A DNA stretch of 64,000 bases from assembly GCA_963678675.1 (NCBI GenBank), contig OY783200.1, forward strand, positions 8,568,501-8,632,500, given 5' to 3'. The translations under genes and the position numbers were made by a program. This document shows positions 1-11,699 of this stretch, one piece after another; positions within the stretch are counted from its first letter, which is position 1; every line of letters begins with the position of its first letter. Below the pieces are notes generated by a model. The model was not told the origin of the DNA, searched no databases, and saw only the letters and a list, made by a program, of their open reading frames with translations. The stretch comes from Xiphydria camelus (taxonomy: Eukaryota > Arthropoda > Insecta > Hymenoptera > Xiphydriidae).

Positions 1-1976
1 TTATATAATAGCAAAAGTTCTATACATATAGGTGCCGAGAAAGCTGCACAAGCTTAGCGCAAGCTATGTTAGAAGGCGTTAAGCCAGTGCAGAAGGAAGT
101 AGCTAACGAAAATCGGGAAATTGATTTAGTACAAAAGTGAGTTAAAAAGAAAAAGGCTGAATTAATCACGCAATTCATTGCTAAAAGACAAAAGTTATGA
201 AGATCAAAATAGCGTAAATTATTTATTCTGAATCGGTTTATCTAATTCTGGTATATTTATTCAGAATAGGTAATTTATCCTAATTATTATTACGCAAAAC
301 CAAAGTTATAAATCAAAAAGTACACTATCGAAAACGTTTTTACGTTTTTCGTATCTATTTAGATTTTTGGTACTAATTTTATTTTACTCTGTCAGTAGTT
401 ATTTGAGTACCGAGATAAAGGTAAATGTAATATTTAATCTTTCTTTGAAGTAGAATTTTGTAATCATAAACATACAATTGTGATACTTATTTGTTTCTTA
501 AGTTTCTTATAACTCAAAAATAAGCGTTACTTTGGTCATTTTTTTTGTCACTCTTTTGTGCTCGTGAGGTCATTATTTTTCCTATTTTTAGAGGTCGTAG
601 ACCATTTTCAGCCCTGAGAAAGGCGTAGTCATTGATATAGTTCCGTAGATTTACATAAAAATATGAAGTGGTTGATATGTACGATTAATAGCGCTATTCT
701 GTACGAAACTGTAAGCTCTGTAGGGTGCTACGCTCTATAAAGCCACATAAGGAGACTGTGTAACTTTACAGAATGTAGCACCTTATAGAGTTTACATTTC
801 ATATAGAATACCACTGTAGTGAACTATATCTATTAGTGAACAAAATATGCACGTATTCTTATATTGTTTCGCATGGTTTCAATAAAATAGATACTTTTTC
901 TACCCATATCTACGTGTAACTTCCGTTTTTTTTATTGAAACAGTGTAACTTCATAATTTACCATTAATGTCAAGAATTTAATTTTACATCAGTCTACGGC
1001 ATAGATAAATTGAGTCTAGAAAGAACAAGTAGTTTTTCCTCAAATCCCATCAGTTAATGTATTTTCCATTCAATGTAATGCATAATTACGTATAGACTCG
1101 GAATTAATGAAACCAACGTAAACTATGGTAAATAACGATAATATATAAATTATTTGAAATATCGATCCATATAGAATTTCCCAATACAGGAGACCTTGAT
1201 TATCCGAACCTCCGTTAGTCAAAACATAATTTGTTTCATCCGAACGTTCTATTACCCGAAACACGATTTGCTTCATCCAGATTTTTTATTATTTGAATAT
1301 CGGTTCGAAATTTTGAAAGGCACACATTGTCGTACATTACAACGTTTCAAATCAAGCCGGCGTCGAACGTATACAAGCTTACGATATATCGCCTTTCAGG
1401 ACTTTAATTCGCTTGTATATTTTTTTCTCATTGAGTCTTTATTAGATCTTCGCGCATCCATAATGCATATCGATAATTCTTTTATTACCGTTGATCATGC
1501 GCTGAGAAAAAATTATGAATTTCATGATAAAGAAACCCTAAACTAAGCACTCAACTTCTATAATTTTTTATAAATGTTTATAATCAAAAATTTATATAGA
1601 CTGAGATATTTTTCAAATATTGTTTTATCATGGAACATCATTTCACCCAATACGACTGTTTTATTACACGAACTTTCGCTAATCCGAAGTAGGCCTGGTC
1701 CCAATTAATTCGGATAATCGAGGTCATACTGTAGGATTCTGAAAGGATGAATATTTCAAACAGTTTAAGTATTGCAGTAATTTATCAAAGTTTACGTAAT
1801 GTAGAACCTATTTTTACGTTACTCGCAAACCATGCAAATTTCCCTATAATTATGTGTAAAACTAAAAAAGTCTCTCAAATTCTATACTTTCCCATAGAAT
1901 CAAACGGACGTAAATTTTTGGCATTAACTCAAGGTACTTTTCCACAGTTTACCGTACAACTTTTTTTCCGCCAGGG
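1..1976. repeat. AT-rich repeat block upstream of the visible MCM8 exons
   Basis: No gene is seen here. The block contains a hairpin around 717-797 (GGTGCTAC against GTAGCACC) that recurs at 17735-17815. Its right edge, 1790-1976, recurs at about 18385-18559, and both copies end at a poly-T followed by CCGCCAGG or CCGCCACG. CCGCCAGGG-type ends recur through the window, so this is the right part of a dispersed transposon interrupted by the pogo-like MITE at 1187. It is probably MCM8 intron or upstream DNA. Confidence 0.6.
1187..1731. mobile_element. pogo-like non-autonomous element (MITE)
   Basis: The ends read TA-CAG near 1185-1189 and CTG-TA at 1729-1733, giving a TA target duplication as in the Tc1/mariner/pogo superfamily. 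The terminal inverted repeats carry GATTATCCGAA on the left and its complement TTCGGATAATC on the right. No transposase domain is visible inside; the open frame at 1196-1546 resembles nothing known to me. A related end (CAGTAGGACCGCGATTATCC) occurs alone near 9563. Confidence 0.75.
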
Positions 1977-2014
1977 GAGAGAACGCTCCGCTGACTCCCG
2001 TGTCTTATTCGCAG

Positions 2015-5000
2015 ACCGTCGTCAACGCGGTAACGCTCAACGTCGAGGATCCACGGGATATCGTGGCCAATCTGCCCATGATCAGAGTCAAACTGATGAA
2101 CTACCGGCCCGTCGCGTCTCTGAGGGACCTCAAAGTCAGCTCGTACGGTAGGCGCAAGGAATACCCCTCCTCTCCCCCCGCGAATCGCATTCGAGCCTCT
2201 CTTCGTCCGCAGGCAAATTCATTTCTACCAGAGGCTGCGTGATAAGGGTCGGACGATCCAAGCACCTGCCGCAATGGATAGTGTTCGTCTGTGCAAATTG
2301 CCGCACGCAGAAGACCGTGAGACAACCGGACGGGATTTACACACTGCCGCGCAAGTGTCCGCTGTGCGGCACGTTAAAGCACCGCCCAATGCTGGATTCG
2401 CCCCACACGCGGACCGTTCTTTTCCAAGTGATAAGGATACAGGAACACTTCAGCGACGAGCAGGTGCGTCCGCCGGTCGGAGCTTTGTCGCCCAGGGAGG
2501 CAGGAGACCTGGAAATATCAGGGAATTGAATCCGTCAGGGTAATGTCAGGGAACCCTGGCGGAAAAAAAATCTGTAACAAACTACGGCAAATTGGGATAA
2601 ATTACGCCGAATTACAATTTTCTACACGGAAGGTTACAACATTCTATGCCAAACTGCAAGATCTCGCCCACTTTTGTAGAGTTATAAAGGGTCTAGCCGG
2701 ATAGGCACTTGAAAAATGCCCATAAAGGAAATAACACTCTCTCGGACGTGAAAAAATGTTAGCAATTTTACTATTCCAGAAAGTCAAAAAGGAGCTGATA
2801 TTTTTGGAGAAATGTAGTTGAACATTAAAAAATTCTTGCTGCTCACGTAATGGACCAAAAAATTGGAAAAAATTCTGGAACATAGGAATCCTTAAAGGGA
2901 ACTCAGAAAAAAATATTGCGTCGTATTTGGCGCGAAATTCAAATTTTTAAAAAATAAACAATTTTAAAAAGTGCTCTTTTAACCACTTCTCGAAAAGGTG
3001 CTACCATAATTTTTTTTATAAACGCGTCTTCGCATCATTATTATTCTCAAATTTTTTCAGATTTTTTGATTTGGTGGCACGTGCCAAAAAAAATACAAAC
3101 AAACCTTATGGGAACTGGGTCTCGGTGGATTTGGCTGGGCTTCACATATGTTGTAGATCTTGATGTTCTGATCCAAAGTTATCATTGCCGCAATAACGGA
3201 AAATGGGCAGTTTTTGAGTTTTCAGACCTTAAAGTTCATACTTTTTGCTTTCCGTCATACGGTCTATTGGATCGAAATAATTATGTAAAATCAGTTTTTC
3301 TGTAAATTTTGCTAAAAATCACGTATTTTGTAGTTTGTGAGCTCCCTATATTCCAGAATTTTTTCCAATTTTTTGGCCCATTACGTGAGCAGCAAGAAAT
3401 GTTTAATGTTCAACTACATTGCTCGAAAAATCTCAGCTCCGTCTTGACTTTTTGGAATAGTAAAATTGCTAAAATTTTTTCACATCCGAGAGAGTGTTTT
3501 GGTACCTATTTCGTGTTATTTCCTTTATGGGCGTTTTTCAAATGCTTACCCGGCTAGACCCTTTACGTGGAAAGTTGTAAATTCGTTATGGGTGTTAGTA
3601 GTAGAAAGTAGTAGTTATTTGCAGTAATAACTACAGCTTCTTGCGCGGAAACTACAACTATGCATGTCCAATTAGAATAAACTACGCTGAACTGCAATTT
3701 TCTATGTGGAAAACTAGAGCTTTGTACGCCAAATTGCAAGATTTCGTTCACTTTTTTAAGAAAATTGTAGATTCCCACGTGCACCACCATGGTTGTATAA
3801 TAGAAAGTTGTAAAATTTTGGACAAATTTTCTACAACTTACTACGCAAACGCGCAAATTGTAGAAAGATGTACTTTGACGTAGAAAGTTGTAACATTTGA
3901 GAGAAACTACTATAAACTATGCCTTTTTATGTCCACTGATGTTCGCAAATTTTACATCTTCGATGCCGTAGAAAGTAATAGAAAATTGTAGAAAGTGGAA
4001 TTTTTCTACGAATAAGTACGATGAATTACGTCGGCGTAGTGAAAAGTACAACTTACTACGTCAGCACGCAAGTTCTAGAAAAACGTACTTTGGCATAGAA
4101 AATTGTAAATGGTTGTAGTATTGACGTAGTTTCTAGTAGATTTTTAGCCGGTAGGGAATTTTGGATTTTTACTGAAAATTACAAATAAAATGGAGTTCAT
4201 TTATCGAAATTTCATCGTTTATGCATTTTACGATACAGTTTCTGCTGCTGCTTCAGATACTTGCAGTAGTAGCGCACGTGCGTCCCATCGACTAGAATCA
4301 AAATTTCTACCATCCACGTTACTTTCTAAGCGTACAAATCTCTTTGCAACCTCATGTTCTTGTATTATGTTTAAGTATCCATAGCTTTGTTGTGATTAGA
4401 TTACATAAAACTGCTAATATGAACAAAAAATATCAGGAATACTTACAACTTTATCTGAAATAGTCAAGGAAAAGTCAGGGAACTCTATAATCAAGAATCC
4501 GTAGCCACCTTGTCCCCGTTTTCGTGATGATTCTAAACGATTCCTTCTCCAGGACGACCGAGGTCGAATGCCGCGGACACTGGACGTCGAGCTCACGGAC
4601 GATCTGGTGGACACCTGTATGCCCGGCGATGACGTAACCGTGACGGGAATCGTCAAAGTAAATGATTTCGCAGTTCCGATGATCGCGCGAACCTCGTTCG
4701 CGGATAGACACGCGTTTGCTAACACGTAATATCGGCAGGTCCGAGGTCTCGACGACGGAACTGCCAATAAGGGTATCGCTTGCAACGGTCTCTCCTTGTA
4801 CATGGAGGCCGTGTCGGTGGTCAGCAACAAGAATCGCTCGCGAAAGAAAAGTGTAGCCGGATTAGAGCTGAACGTCGACGACTATTTCGCGATCAAGGTA
4901 AACAGAGAGATCTATAATTTATGTCGAATTTTTCCTTAACTTTCGCTCCCCGCAGGAAGTGCACGAGGATCCGAATATATTCTCCCTGCTCGTGCATTCG

Positions 5001-8000
5001 CTATGTCCTGGCATATACGGCCACGAGATGGTCAAGGCGGGACTCGTCCTGAGCTTATTCGGGGGAAACGAGGCCTCCGCCGAGGTGCGCGACGATGTGC
5101 ACGTGCTGATCGTCGGCGATCCAGGCTTGGGCAAGTCGCAGATGCTTCAGGCTTGCGCCAGGGTAGCCCCGAAAGGTAATGCAAGGGCTCCCTTGTTAAA
5201 AATTTATGATAGAAAACTATAGAATGTAGGAAAAATAATTCAAAAGTACCATAGAGCGTGATATCAATCGTTTTTCATAATTTTCATATTAACTCTTTGC
5301 GGTCGTAAGTCACCTCTCACATGACAATACTACTTCGTCGCTGCGCTCGTACGTCACGTGGGAGGTGACAAGTCGGAACCTGTCGAAATTTTATAAATTT
5401 CGATAGTGATAGTAGCAGTGAATGTTTTGAAAACGGTTCTCAAAGTGATTTTGATTCTAGTGATTATTTTGATTCTAGCAGTCACATCTTATTATATCCT
5501 AAGAAAAGAAAAGTTATGCCTATATATAATATTCAAGTGAAGAAGAAAATGATGTAGAAATAGAAAATGATGATGACGATGATTGGATTGAAATCGAGTG
5601 ATGATGGTTTCCCTAGTAGGATTCCTTTCACAAATACCAAGCGCCAAATTTTTGGAAATGTTCAACAGCCTATAGATTATTTCAAAAAATGTATTACTAA
5701 CAAACTCATAATAGAGATTACAATGCAAACAAACTTAAATATGCGAACGAGCATATTGCAAAGAAAAAATTATCCACCAGATCAGTTGGGCAAAATTGGA
5801 AAAACATTTCATATGAGGAAATGCTTGCTTTTTTTTGGTGTGATTTTGAATATGGGTACAATCTATTTATCTGACAGAAAAGATTATTTTTTCAAAGACT
5901 TACACGTGCAATATGCCATTTTTCGCATATTTACCGAAACCAGTTACAACCCAGTGAGAGTCACGTATAAAAAGCTAGCGTCCGATTAAAGGGTTAAACA
6001 TCGTAGAAATTTATACAGATATTGTGTCGATCTTATTGTTTTTTATGGTATTCAATGTAAACCCTGATGGGAAACTTGACTTTTTCCGAGTTTCTTTAGT
6101 AATTGGAACATTTTCAGATATTTTCAAGGAAATATCAGAATTTTTTAGAGAAAGTCAGAAAAATGTCCAACAATATTCATTTTTCTTTCATGCGTAAAAA
6201 CTTTTCTGAAAAAGTCTACTAAAACTGACATATATCTGGATAAATCTTTTAAATTGACCAACATTTTTGAAAAATGTTGAGAATGTGCGTGTTTTTACAG
6301 AAATTATACATTTAAAAAAAAAGTACGAATCTGAGTTAGTCAAACATTGATATTTTTTGATATTTTTTCTAATTTTCTCTGACAAACTGATACTTCCTTG
6401 AAGATGTTTGAAAATGTTTTGATTACTACAAAAAGTCAGTAGTTAATCAAAATATCTCAGTTTTTCAGAAATTTATTAGAGAAATTTTTCCATAAGGGAA
6501 AATTATAAAAAAACGACAGAACTATATCTTATATATTCTCACTCTATGTTACTTTTGAATTTTTTCTGCAATTTTCTATCATTTTCTATTAGATATTTTG
6601 CAGGGTCGTCGATAACGATACGCATCGAATGTGGAGAGGAGAAGGTATAGTCGTCATCTTGCGCAATTTCTACAGGGATCTACATTTGCGGGAACTCGAG
6701 CACGTCGTCGGGCTTGACGGTAACCATGTCAAAGGGTACCGGTTCCAACAACGACTTCGCCCTCGAGCCCGGCGCCTTGGTCCTGGCAGACAAGGGCTGC
6801 TGCTGCATCGACGAGTTCGATAAGATGTCAACGCAGCATCAGGCGCTGCTGGAAGCCATGGAGCAGCAGACCGTGAGCGTGGCGAAGGCCGGCATGGTGT
6901 GTTCCCTGCCTGCCAGGACGTCAATCCTCGCCGCCGCCAATCCAATCGGTGGCAGATTCGACCGGTCCAAGACGATCGCGCAGAATCTGCACATGAGCCA
7001 GCCGCTCCTCTCGCGATTCGACCTGGTTTTCGTGCTGTACGATCGTCCAGATGAGGTGCAGATTGAAACGCGACATTCTAATTCCCCAATTCGGTTCTCC
7101 CATGAAGAAATATCCATATTTTTAAATTCAATTTATAATCTGCACACGTGTTTAATATCACACAAGAAAGAAAATGTCCGAAAAAATAATTATTCGCTGA
7201 GTTATGAGCGCGTTTCTCTTTAGGACATTGTGATGTCATTGAAACGCAACAAGTGCGAGAGAGTTGGGCTTACAACGCGATAACGTAGCTGTATTTTTGA
7301 GAGAGGAAAGCCTGTAAATTCATTCACTTTCGGGAGTTTAAACGATCCTGAAGGATATATTAAATCAATCTCTTTTGGAAACTTCGGGTATACTTTGTTA
7401 CGTATTTTAAGTACTAAAAAACATTTGTCCTATTATACGAAAGCTTAAAATATTAGAGTTATAAAGACTTTTCTCAAAATAACATTTTTCGAGCGGACTA
7501 GAATTTGGTTCCAAAAATTTCCAGTCAACTAACCTCCTTGCATATACATATATTTTAACATCTTTTTCACCAGCATGAATCTCCAATTATATACATATTT
7601 TAGCAATAAACGATTGTATTTTAGCATTATTTATTAGAAAAAAGAACAAATTTTCTTTGGAAGCTCACTATTTTTTCAATTTTGCATTTTTTAACTTAAA
7701 AACTAAGCTAAGACAAAATTTCCATTTTGAATTCTTCTTTTTAAATGGAAGTAGAGGACCCACAGCATGATAGAATATAAGTCTTTATAGCTTTAATATT
7801 ACAAAGTTTCGCGTAATGGGACTAATGTTTTTTAATACTTTAAATATGTAATAAAGTATATTCGAAGTTTCCAAAAGGTTGATTTAATATATCATGTGAA
7901 GCTAAACTTACTCGCCACGAAAGAAACTTGAATCACTATTATCTCATTATCTACGAGCATTTTGCTCATGTTTGTGTAATACTTTTTGGAATATTATATT

Positions 8001-9239
8001 TGTATCTACAACAAAGCCTTATATCGATGTAGGCCAAATATTCATAAATAATGAGATAATAGTGATTGAGGTTCCTTTCCTGGCGAGTAAGTTTAGCCTC
8101 ATATTCTTCAGGATAGACTCCCGAAAGTGAATGAATTTATAGACCTTCGACATGAGGTTCTCTCCTTAAATGTCGTAAAAGACTGAAAACTAAAAATGAA
8201 ACAATTCGGGGTAAATAATTTTATCTAAAACAATTTGTGGGAAAACTGAATAGACTAAATATATAGATTCCGATGAGATAACTAACAAATTTTCTCTCTC
8301 ACAGGAATTCGACAGTATGCTCTCCGAGCACGTCATGGCCATGCATACGGGTTGGAAAAACCGTCGTGGAGGCGGGACATTTTCCGCTTCCGCCTCCAAT
8401 GAACGGATGTCTCGGGGTTACTCAGACCTGAGGTGAGGAGAGAGACGAATAGTGTATTCGTCGAGTGAAGCGCGACAGGAATGATAATACGAGTAACTTT
8501 TCCTACAGAAAGCAGTTCACTTTGTCGCCGAACGAGAGGATCGACGTCATACCCCACTCGCTCTTCAGGAAGTACATATCCTACGCACGCCAATACGTCA
8601 ATCCGAAGTTGTCGATCGCTGCCGCTGAAGTGCTGAAGAAATACTATCTGGAACTTCGTAAGACGAATCAGACTCTGAACAACGTTCCCGTGTGCAACAG
8701 ACAACTGGAAGCGTTGATCAGATTGACGCAGGTACGCGGTTCGTCGAGGATCATTCGTAAGGGACTATAATTCGAATCTCTCTCTCTCTCTCTCTTTGCT
8801 CGCAGGCCAGAGCGAAGCTGCAACTGCGTACGGAGGCGTCGGCGCAGGACGCCACGGAAGTGGTGGAAATCGTACGATACTCGACGGGCAACTCGACGAA
8901 GGACACGGGATTTGCGCACCGATCGAAACCCGACAGCGGCAAAGTCACCGGCAATAAGGTGCGGTGGAATAGGAGCTTTTCTGTTAAAAAAAACATCCGT
9001 CGTTTACGTATCTGTGTTTCTTTACTTTTCAGGTGCGAGCCTTCGTGAGATTGCTGAAATACGAGGCGGATCTGCTGAAGCAGGACACCTTCTCTGTGAC
9101 TCAGTTGAGCGAAATAGCGGAGCGGGGAGGTGTCGTGGTTAACGAGTTCTCCCAGTTCATAGCGAAGTTAAACGAGGAGGGCTTCCTCTTGAAGAAGGGG
9201 AACCGCTTGTACAGGATGCTCTCTCCCGACAATTTGTAA
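2015..9239 (+). CDS. MCM8: DNA helicase MCM8 (5' end missing)
   Basis: MCM8 is a hexameric AAA+ helicase that works with MCM9 in homologous recombination and meiotic crossover control. Ten exons join in phase: 2015-2147, 2213-2463, 4553-4657, 4739-4897, 4956-5175, 6676-7055, 8305-8432, 8509-8731, 8806-8958 and 9033-9239, giving 652 aa. In order they encode the end of the MCM N-domain, a zinc-binding segment (CANC...CPLC), the OB fold ([11 protein letters not shown]), Walker A (GDPGLGKSQ), Walker B (CCIDEFDKM), the SRFD arginine-finger motif and a C-terminal winged helix. [13 protein letters not shown] and the missing insertion before Walker A fit MCM8 better than MCM2-7. Human MCM8 is about 840 aa, so roughly 190 N-terminal residues lie in exons not found, probably left of the window. 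Introns 2, 5 and 6 carry transposons, yet the coding frame is intact. Confidence 0.96.
2554..4156. mobile_element. CCCTGGCGG-ended repeat in MCM8 intron 2
   Basis: It starts with CCCTGGCGGAAAAAAAA and ends at a degenerate TTTTTAGCCGGTAGGG. The interior is a web of short motifs resembling CTACAACT, AAAGTTGTAG and TACGCCAAA. The same termini bound blocks at 21641-22469 and near 63138, so this is one dispersed non-autonomous family. No coding capacity is seen. A second element (2686-3564) is inserted in it. Confidence 0.6.
2686..3564. mobile_element. Long-TIR element nested in MCM8 intron 2
   Basis: Two arms of about 200 bp (roughly 2686-2890 and 3346-3564) are inverted copies, with outer ends AAAGGGTCTAGCCGG and CCGGCTAGACCCTTT. 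A TA lies at each edge, suggesting Tc1/mariner-type insertion. The middle has no recognisable transposase. Confidence 0.7.
5289..5997 (+). mobile_element. Degenerate piggyBac-like element (nested)
   Basis: TTAA flanks both sides (5289-5292 and 5994-5997), and the ends are inverted (TTAACTCTTT and AAAGGGTTAA), the hallmark of piggyBac insertion. An open stretch at 5567-5989 contains residues like PIDYFKKCI and MQTNLNMR, resembling the start of the piggyBac (DDE_Tnp_1_7) transposase domain, after an acidic Asp/Glu-rich leader. It is truncated before the catalytic residues, so it is a dead remnant. Confidence 0.72.
6062..6498. mobile_element. CCCTGATGG-ended MITE (nested in MCM8 intron 5)
   Basis: It begins CCCTGATGGGAAAC and ends TTTTTCCATAAGGG. 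The interior carries ACATTTTCAGA-like and TTTTTCAGAAATTT motifs in inverted arrangement. The same family occurs at 12468-13546 and at about 23600-24290. No coding sequence. Confidence 0.65.
7297..8165. mobile_element. TIR element in MCM8 intron 6
   Basis: The inverted ends share TAAATTCATTCACTTTCGGG (left near 7316; right as its complement, ending near 8144). A second copy of the family is at 56814-57907. The inside is AT-rich with no recognisable transposase. A 211-bp MITE (7893-8103) is inserted near its right end. Confidence 0.7.
7893..8103. mobile_element. ~210-bp MITE, GAGGCTAAACTTACTCGCC family
   Basis: The ends are inverted repeats of about 70 bp (AAGCTAAACTTACTCGCCA against GGCGAGTAAGTTTAGCCTC). 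The interior has ATTATCTCATTAT and its complement. Related copies are at about 10010-10143 (half), 11848-12060, 17815-17945 (half) and 32298-32500. Confidence 0.78.
8779..8796. repeat. (TC)n tract in an MCM8 intron
   Basis: A run of TC dinucleotides lies just before the 3' splice site at 8804-8805 and probably serves as its polypyrimidine tract. Confidence 0.7.
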
Positions 9240-9280
9240 CGATCGCACCTTCTCGCGAATATGTACAAAGGTATCTTTAA

Positions 9281-9286
9281 AATAAA
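9281..9286 (+). promoter_or_regulatory. Polyadenylation signal of MCM8
   Basis: AATAAA lies 42 bp after the MCM8 stop codon, and the sequence soon turns into T-rich DNA. A typical cleavage-signal position. Confidence 0.6.
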
Positions 9287-9479
9287 ACTTTTTTATAATA
9301 GACGGTACTCGCAATCGTTACGTATATTCACATTTTTATTCTCAAATATCTCGCGTGTTTCGTTTGCCGCGCTGTTCCAAACATTGCAAGTTTCTTTCGG
9401 AGGGCGCGTCGTTTTCTCTTTTCCTGAAAAAAGTGAAAAGATCGACGCTCACAGACAGCGGCTTTCCGTTTAACCCTTA

Positions 9480-10145
9480 GATGTATAGGCCGGTTTAGCG
9501 GGACCCGGCAGTAAAAAGAAATACTGTAACTCGTAATTCATGGTTGATTGATTTACGTTTACAGTAGGACCGCGATTATCCGAATCATTTGGAACCAGAC
9601 CTAGTTCGGATTATGGGTATACGGGGTATTCTCAAACCTCTGACCCAGAGGAAATCCCTATGTTCATTAAAAAATTACGGACATAATGCAATTGATTTCA
9701 TTGAAATCCGTTAAGAATTTACGGAGAAATTAATTATTAAAAAGTAATTAATATTTTGAATTTATTCGGCATTGATGACGTGATGTCAAGGCTCATAAAG
9801 ATAATTGCAATTTCTATCGTTATTATAAACATAACCTTTATGAGCCTTGATATGACGTCATCAATACCGAATAAATTCAAAATATTAATTTCTTTTTAAT
9901 AATTAATTTCTCCATAAATTCTTAACGGATTTAAATAAAATCAGTTGCATTATATCCGTTATTTTTTAATAAACATAGGGTTTTCCTCTGAGTCACGTCA
10001 TACATTGTTATACCTAAGACTTTGTTAGAGATAAAAATGTAATCTTCCAAAAAGTATCATATAAATGTAAGCCAAAAGTCCATAGATAATGAGATAATAC
10101 TGATCAAAGTTTTTTTCCTGGCGAGTAAGTTTAGCCTCATATGAT
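9480..10145. repeat. Transposon debris between MCM8 and gene A
   Basis: A lone pogo-like end lies near 9563. A long near-perfect palindrome follows at 9641-9994 (arms of about 175 bp; GAATTTATTCGG and its complement flank the centre). Half a copy of the 210-bp MITE follows at about 10010-10143. No gene is seen. Confidence 0.65.
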
Positions 10146-10268
10146 ATTATAATTTGCATTTGGATCTCGGAGAGCTGACTTATGCGCGGAAGAGAAATTT
10201 TTCACACATGCATCTAAAAGTTTAACTCGTTTCGTACGAAAGCGAGATTTACCTCGAGAAACCCACCG

Positions 10269-11447
10269 CTACCAGACTTCGAAGCAGTGAGCCTTGCACG
10301 GCAAGCGGCAGTAAAGATATCGACAACATCGAGGACGCGGTACGTGGAAGCATCCCGGTCTGCAGCACGGCGACTTGGGAACGTAATGCTTCGGCTGTGG
10401 CTCTGGGCCGGGCCGAATGAATACCTTGCATCCCCTGTTCGGAAGAGAAGAGTGAATTGTCGTCGCAAGTGTTCTTTCGCTGAGATATAAAGCAGGGCTC
10501 TCTCTCTCTCAGTAGGTCATATTTCTCACTATTCGTCATTTTTTTATTTTGAAAGTCACTATTTGTTCTACTATTTTGAAGAAAAGTCACACATCACTTT
10601 TTTCTGGAAATTAATGATTTTACAGTTTAGTAGATGAGGTATGTTGCTGATCACGCGACAACTATTTGACGAGGAAAAGGACAGCAAAATTCAATTTGAA
10701 GTATGCAATCAAAAAAATTATTATAAGTTGAACTTGATTAATATGTTTATTACAAAGTGAAGTCATGTTTTTCTCTCATATTTCTAATTGTATTGAGTTC
10801 TGATTGTTAGTTTGAATCTGCGATGCAGCTATTAGTCTACAAAAAACTTTCCTATAGGTATTAATATAATGAAAAATAGCGCAGCAAATTGCTTTACAAA
10901 ATACGTCTGTTCGGAAAAATTCAAATGTTATGATTAACGTTTTATAGTTTTTAAAATAAATGACGTTTATAGTCGATTCTTGGCTTATTGTTAAAAATCT
11001 AATCATTCATTCGAGAATTGCTTAAATGATGACATGGTGTGACTGATGAATAATGTCTTTCAGTTACTATTTTAGTCACTTTTAACACTATTATAATCAT
11101 GCTACTACGCTGAGAGCCCTGTAAAAAATGCCTGGAGCGGAAGCTGACCTGTGCCGAGCGGACGAACGAGATCGTCAACCTCGTCGGACCATTTACGAAG
11201 GGGTCGATGAACTTTAGAGACCGCGGCACCTCGGAGGATACGCCGGGACGCACGGCGGAGGGCTGTAAGGTACGCACTTCGGCGGACACGGTCCGCACGG
11301 CACGGGCGGCGTGCATATCGTGATTCGGCACGGCGGTGGGCACGGCAAGCACGGCGGTGGACAGGGCGAACATGATACGCACGGCGGACAGGGTGGCGGC
11401 GGAGGACAGCGCGCCGGACAACACGTGGGTGACGGATGGCAAGACAT
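10269..11447 (-). CDS. Gene A: small Cys/Pro-rich protein (two-exon model)
   Basis: Exon 1 (11447-11230) starts MSCHPSPTCC and is made almost wholly of CPP, CPPPC and PPC units. A GT donor (GAG|GTGCCG) matches in phase an acceptor after a pyrimidine tract (TTCTCTTCCGAACAG) at 10435-10437. The second exon (10434-10269) encodes another Cys-rich stretch (PCCRPGC, RCCRYLYC, PCKAHC) ending in CFEVW and a stop. The join would give 127 aa with more than 25 cysteines. If the weak donor is not used, exon 1 ends at a stop at 11214 (77 aa) and the second exon belongs to another transcript. The product is not recognised; composition and strand match genes B, C, D and E. A + strand frame at 11120-11270 also looks partly coding and competes with this model. 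Confidence 0.45.
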
Positions 11448-11699
11448 TCTCTCTCGTGAATTTTTCGAGTTTTTTTGTGGCAGGTTTTCTCAATTACTCG
11501 ACGAACATTGAATTTTGCCACGGTCCGGCCGAAAGGTACAGAATTGCCTCTGTTGACTGCGCCGAAACCTTGGGAACGGACGCTTTGTCGGCGTTGTCAT
11601 CTTTTTCTCGCGAGGAGCCAGTAAATCCTCCGAGGAAATTAACAGCTGTAACGGGTGGCGAAACGTTAAGGAGACGTTTGCATCGTGAGAAGGGGCTAC

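Larger units (their letters stand above)
5190..6604. mobile_element. MITE in MCM8 intron 5, carrying two nested insertions
   Basis: The left end (CCCTTGTTAAAAATTTATG, 5190) and right end (ATATTTTGCAGG, up to 6604) match the inverted-repeat ends of the clean copy at 20746-21003 (CCTGCTAAAAATT...TTTTTAGCAGG). Internal sequence next to the ends also matches (ATAGAGCGTGA, ATCAATCGTTT). A piggyBac-like piece (5289-5997) and a CCCTGATGG element (6062-6498) interrupt it, so three insertion events are stacked inside one intron. Confidence 0.7.

Noticed and set aside
1196..1546. 116-codon frame inside the pogo-like MITE
   Set aside because: No DDE residues or DNA-binding motif; likely chance.
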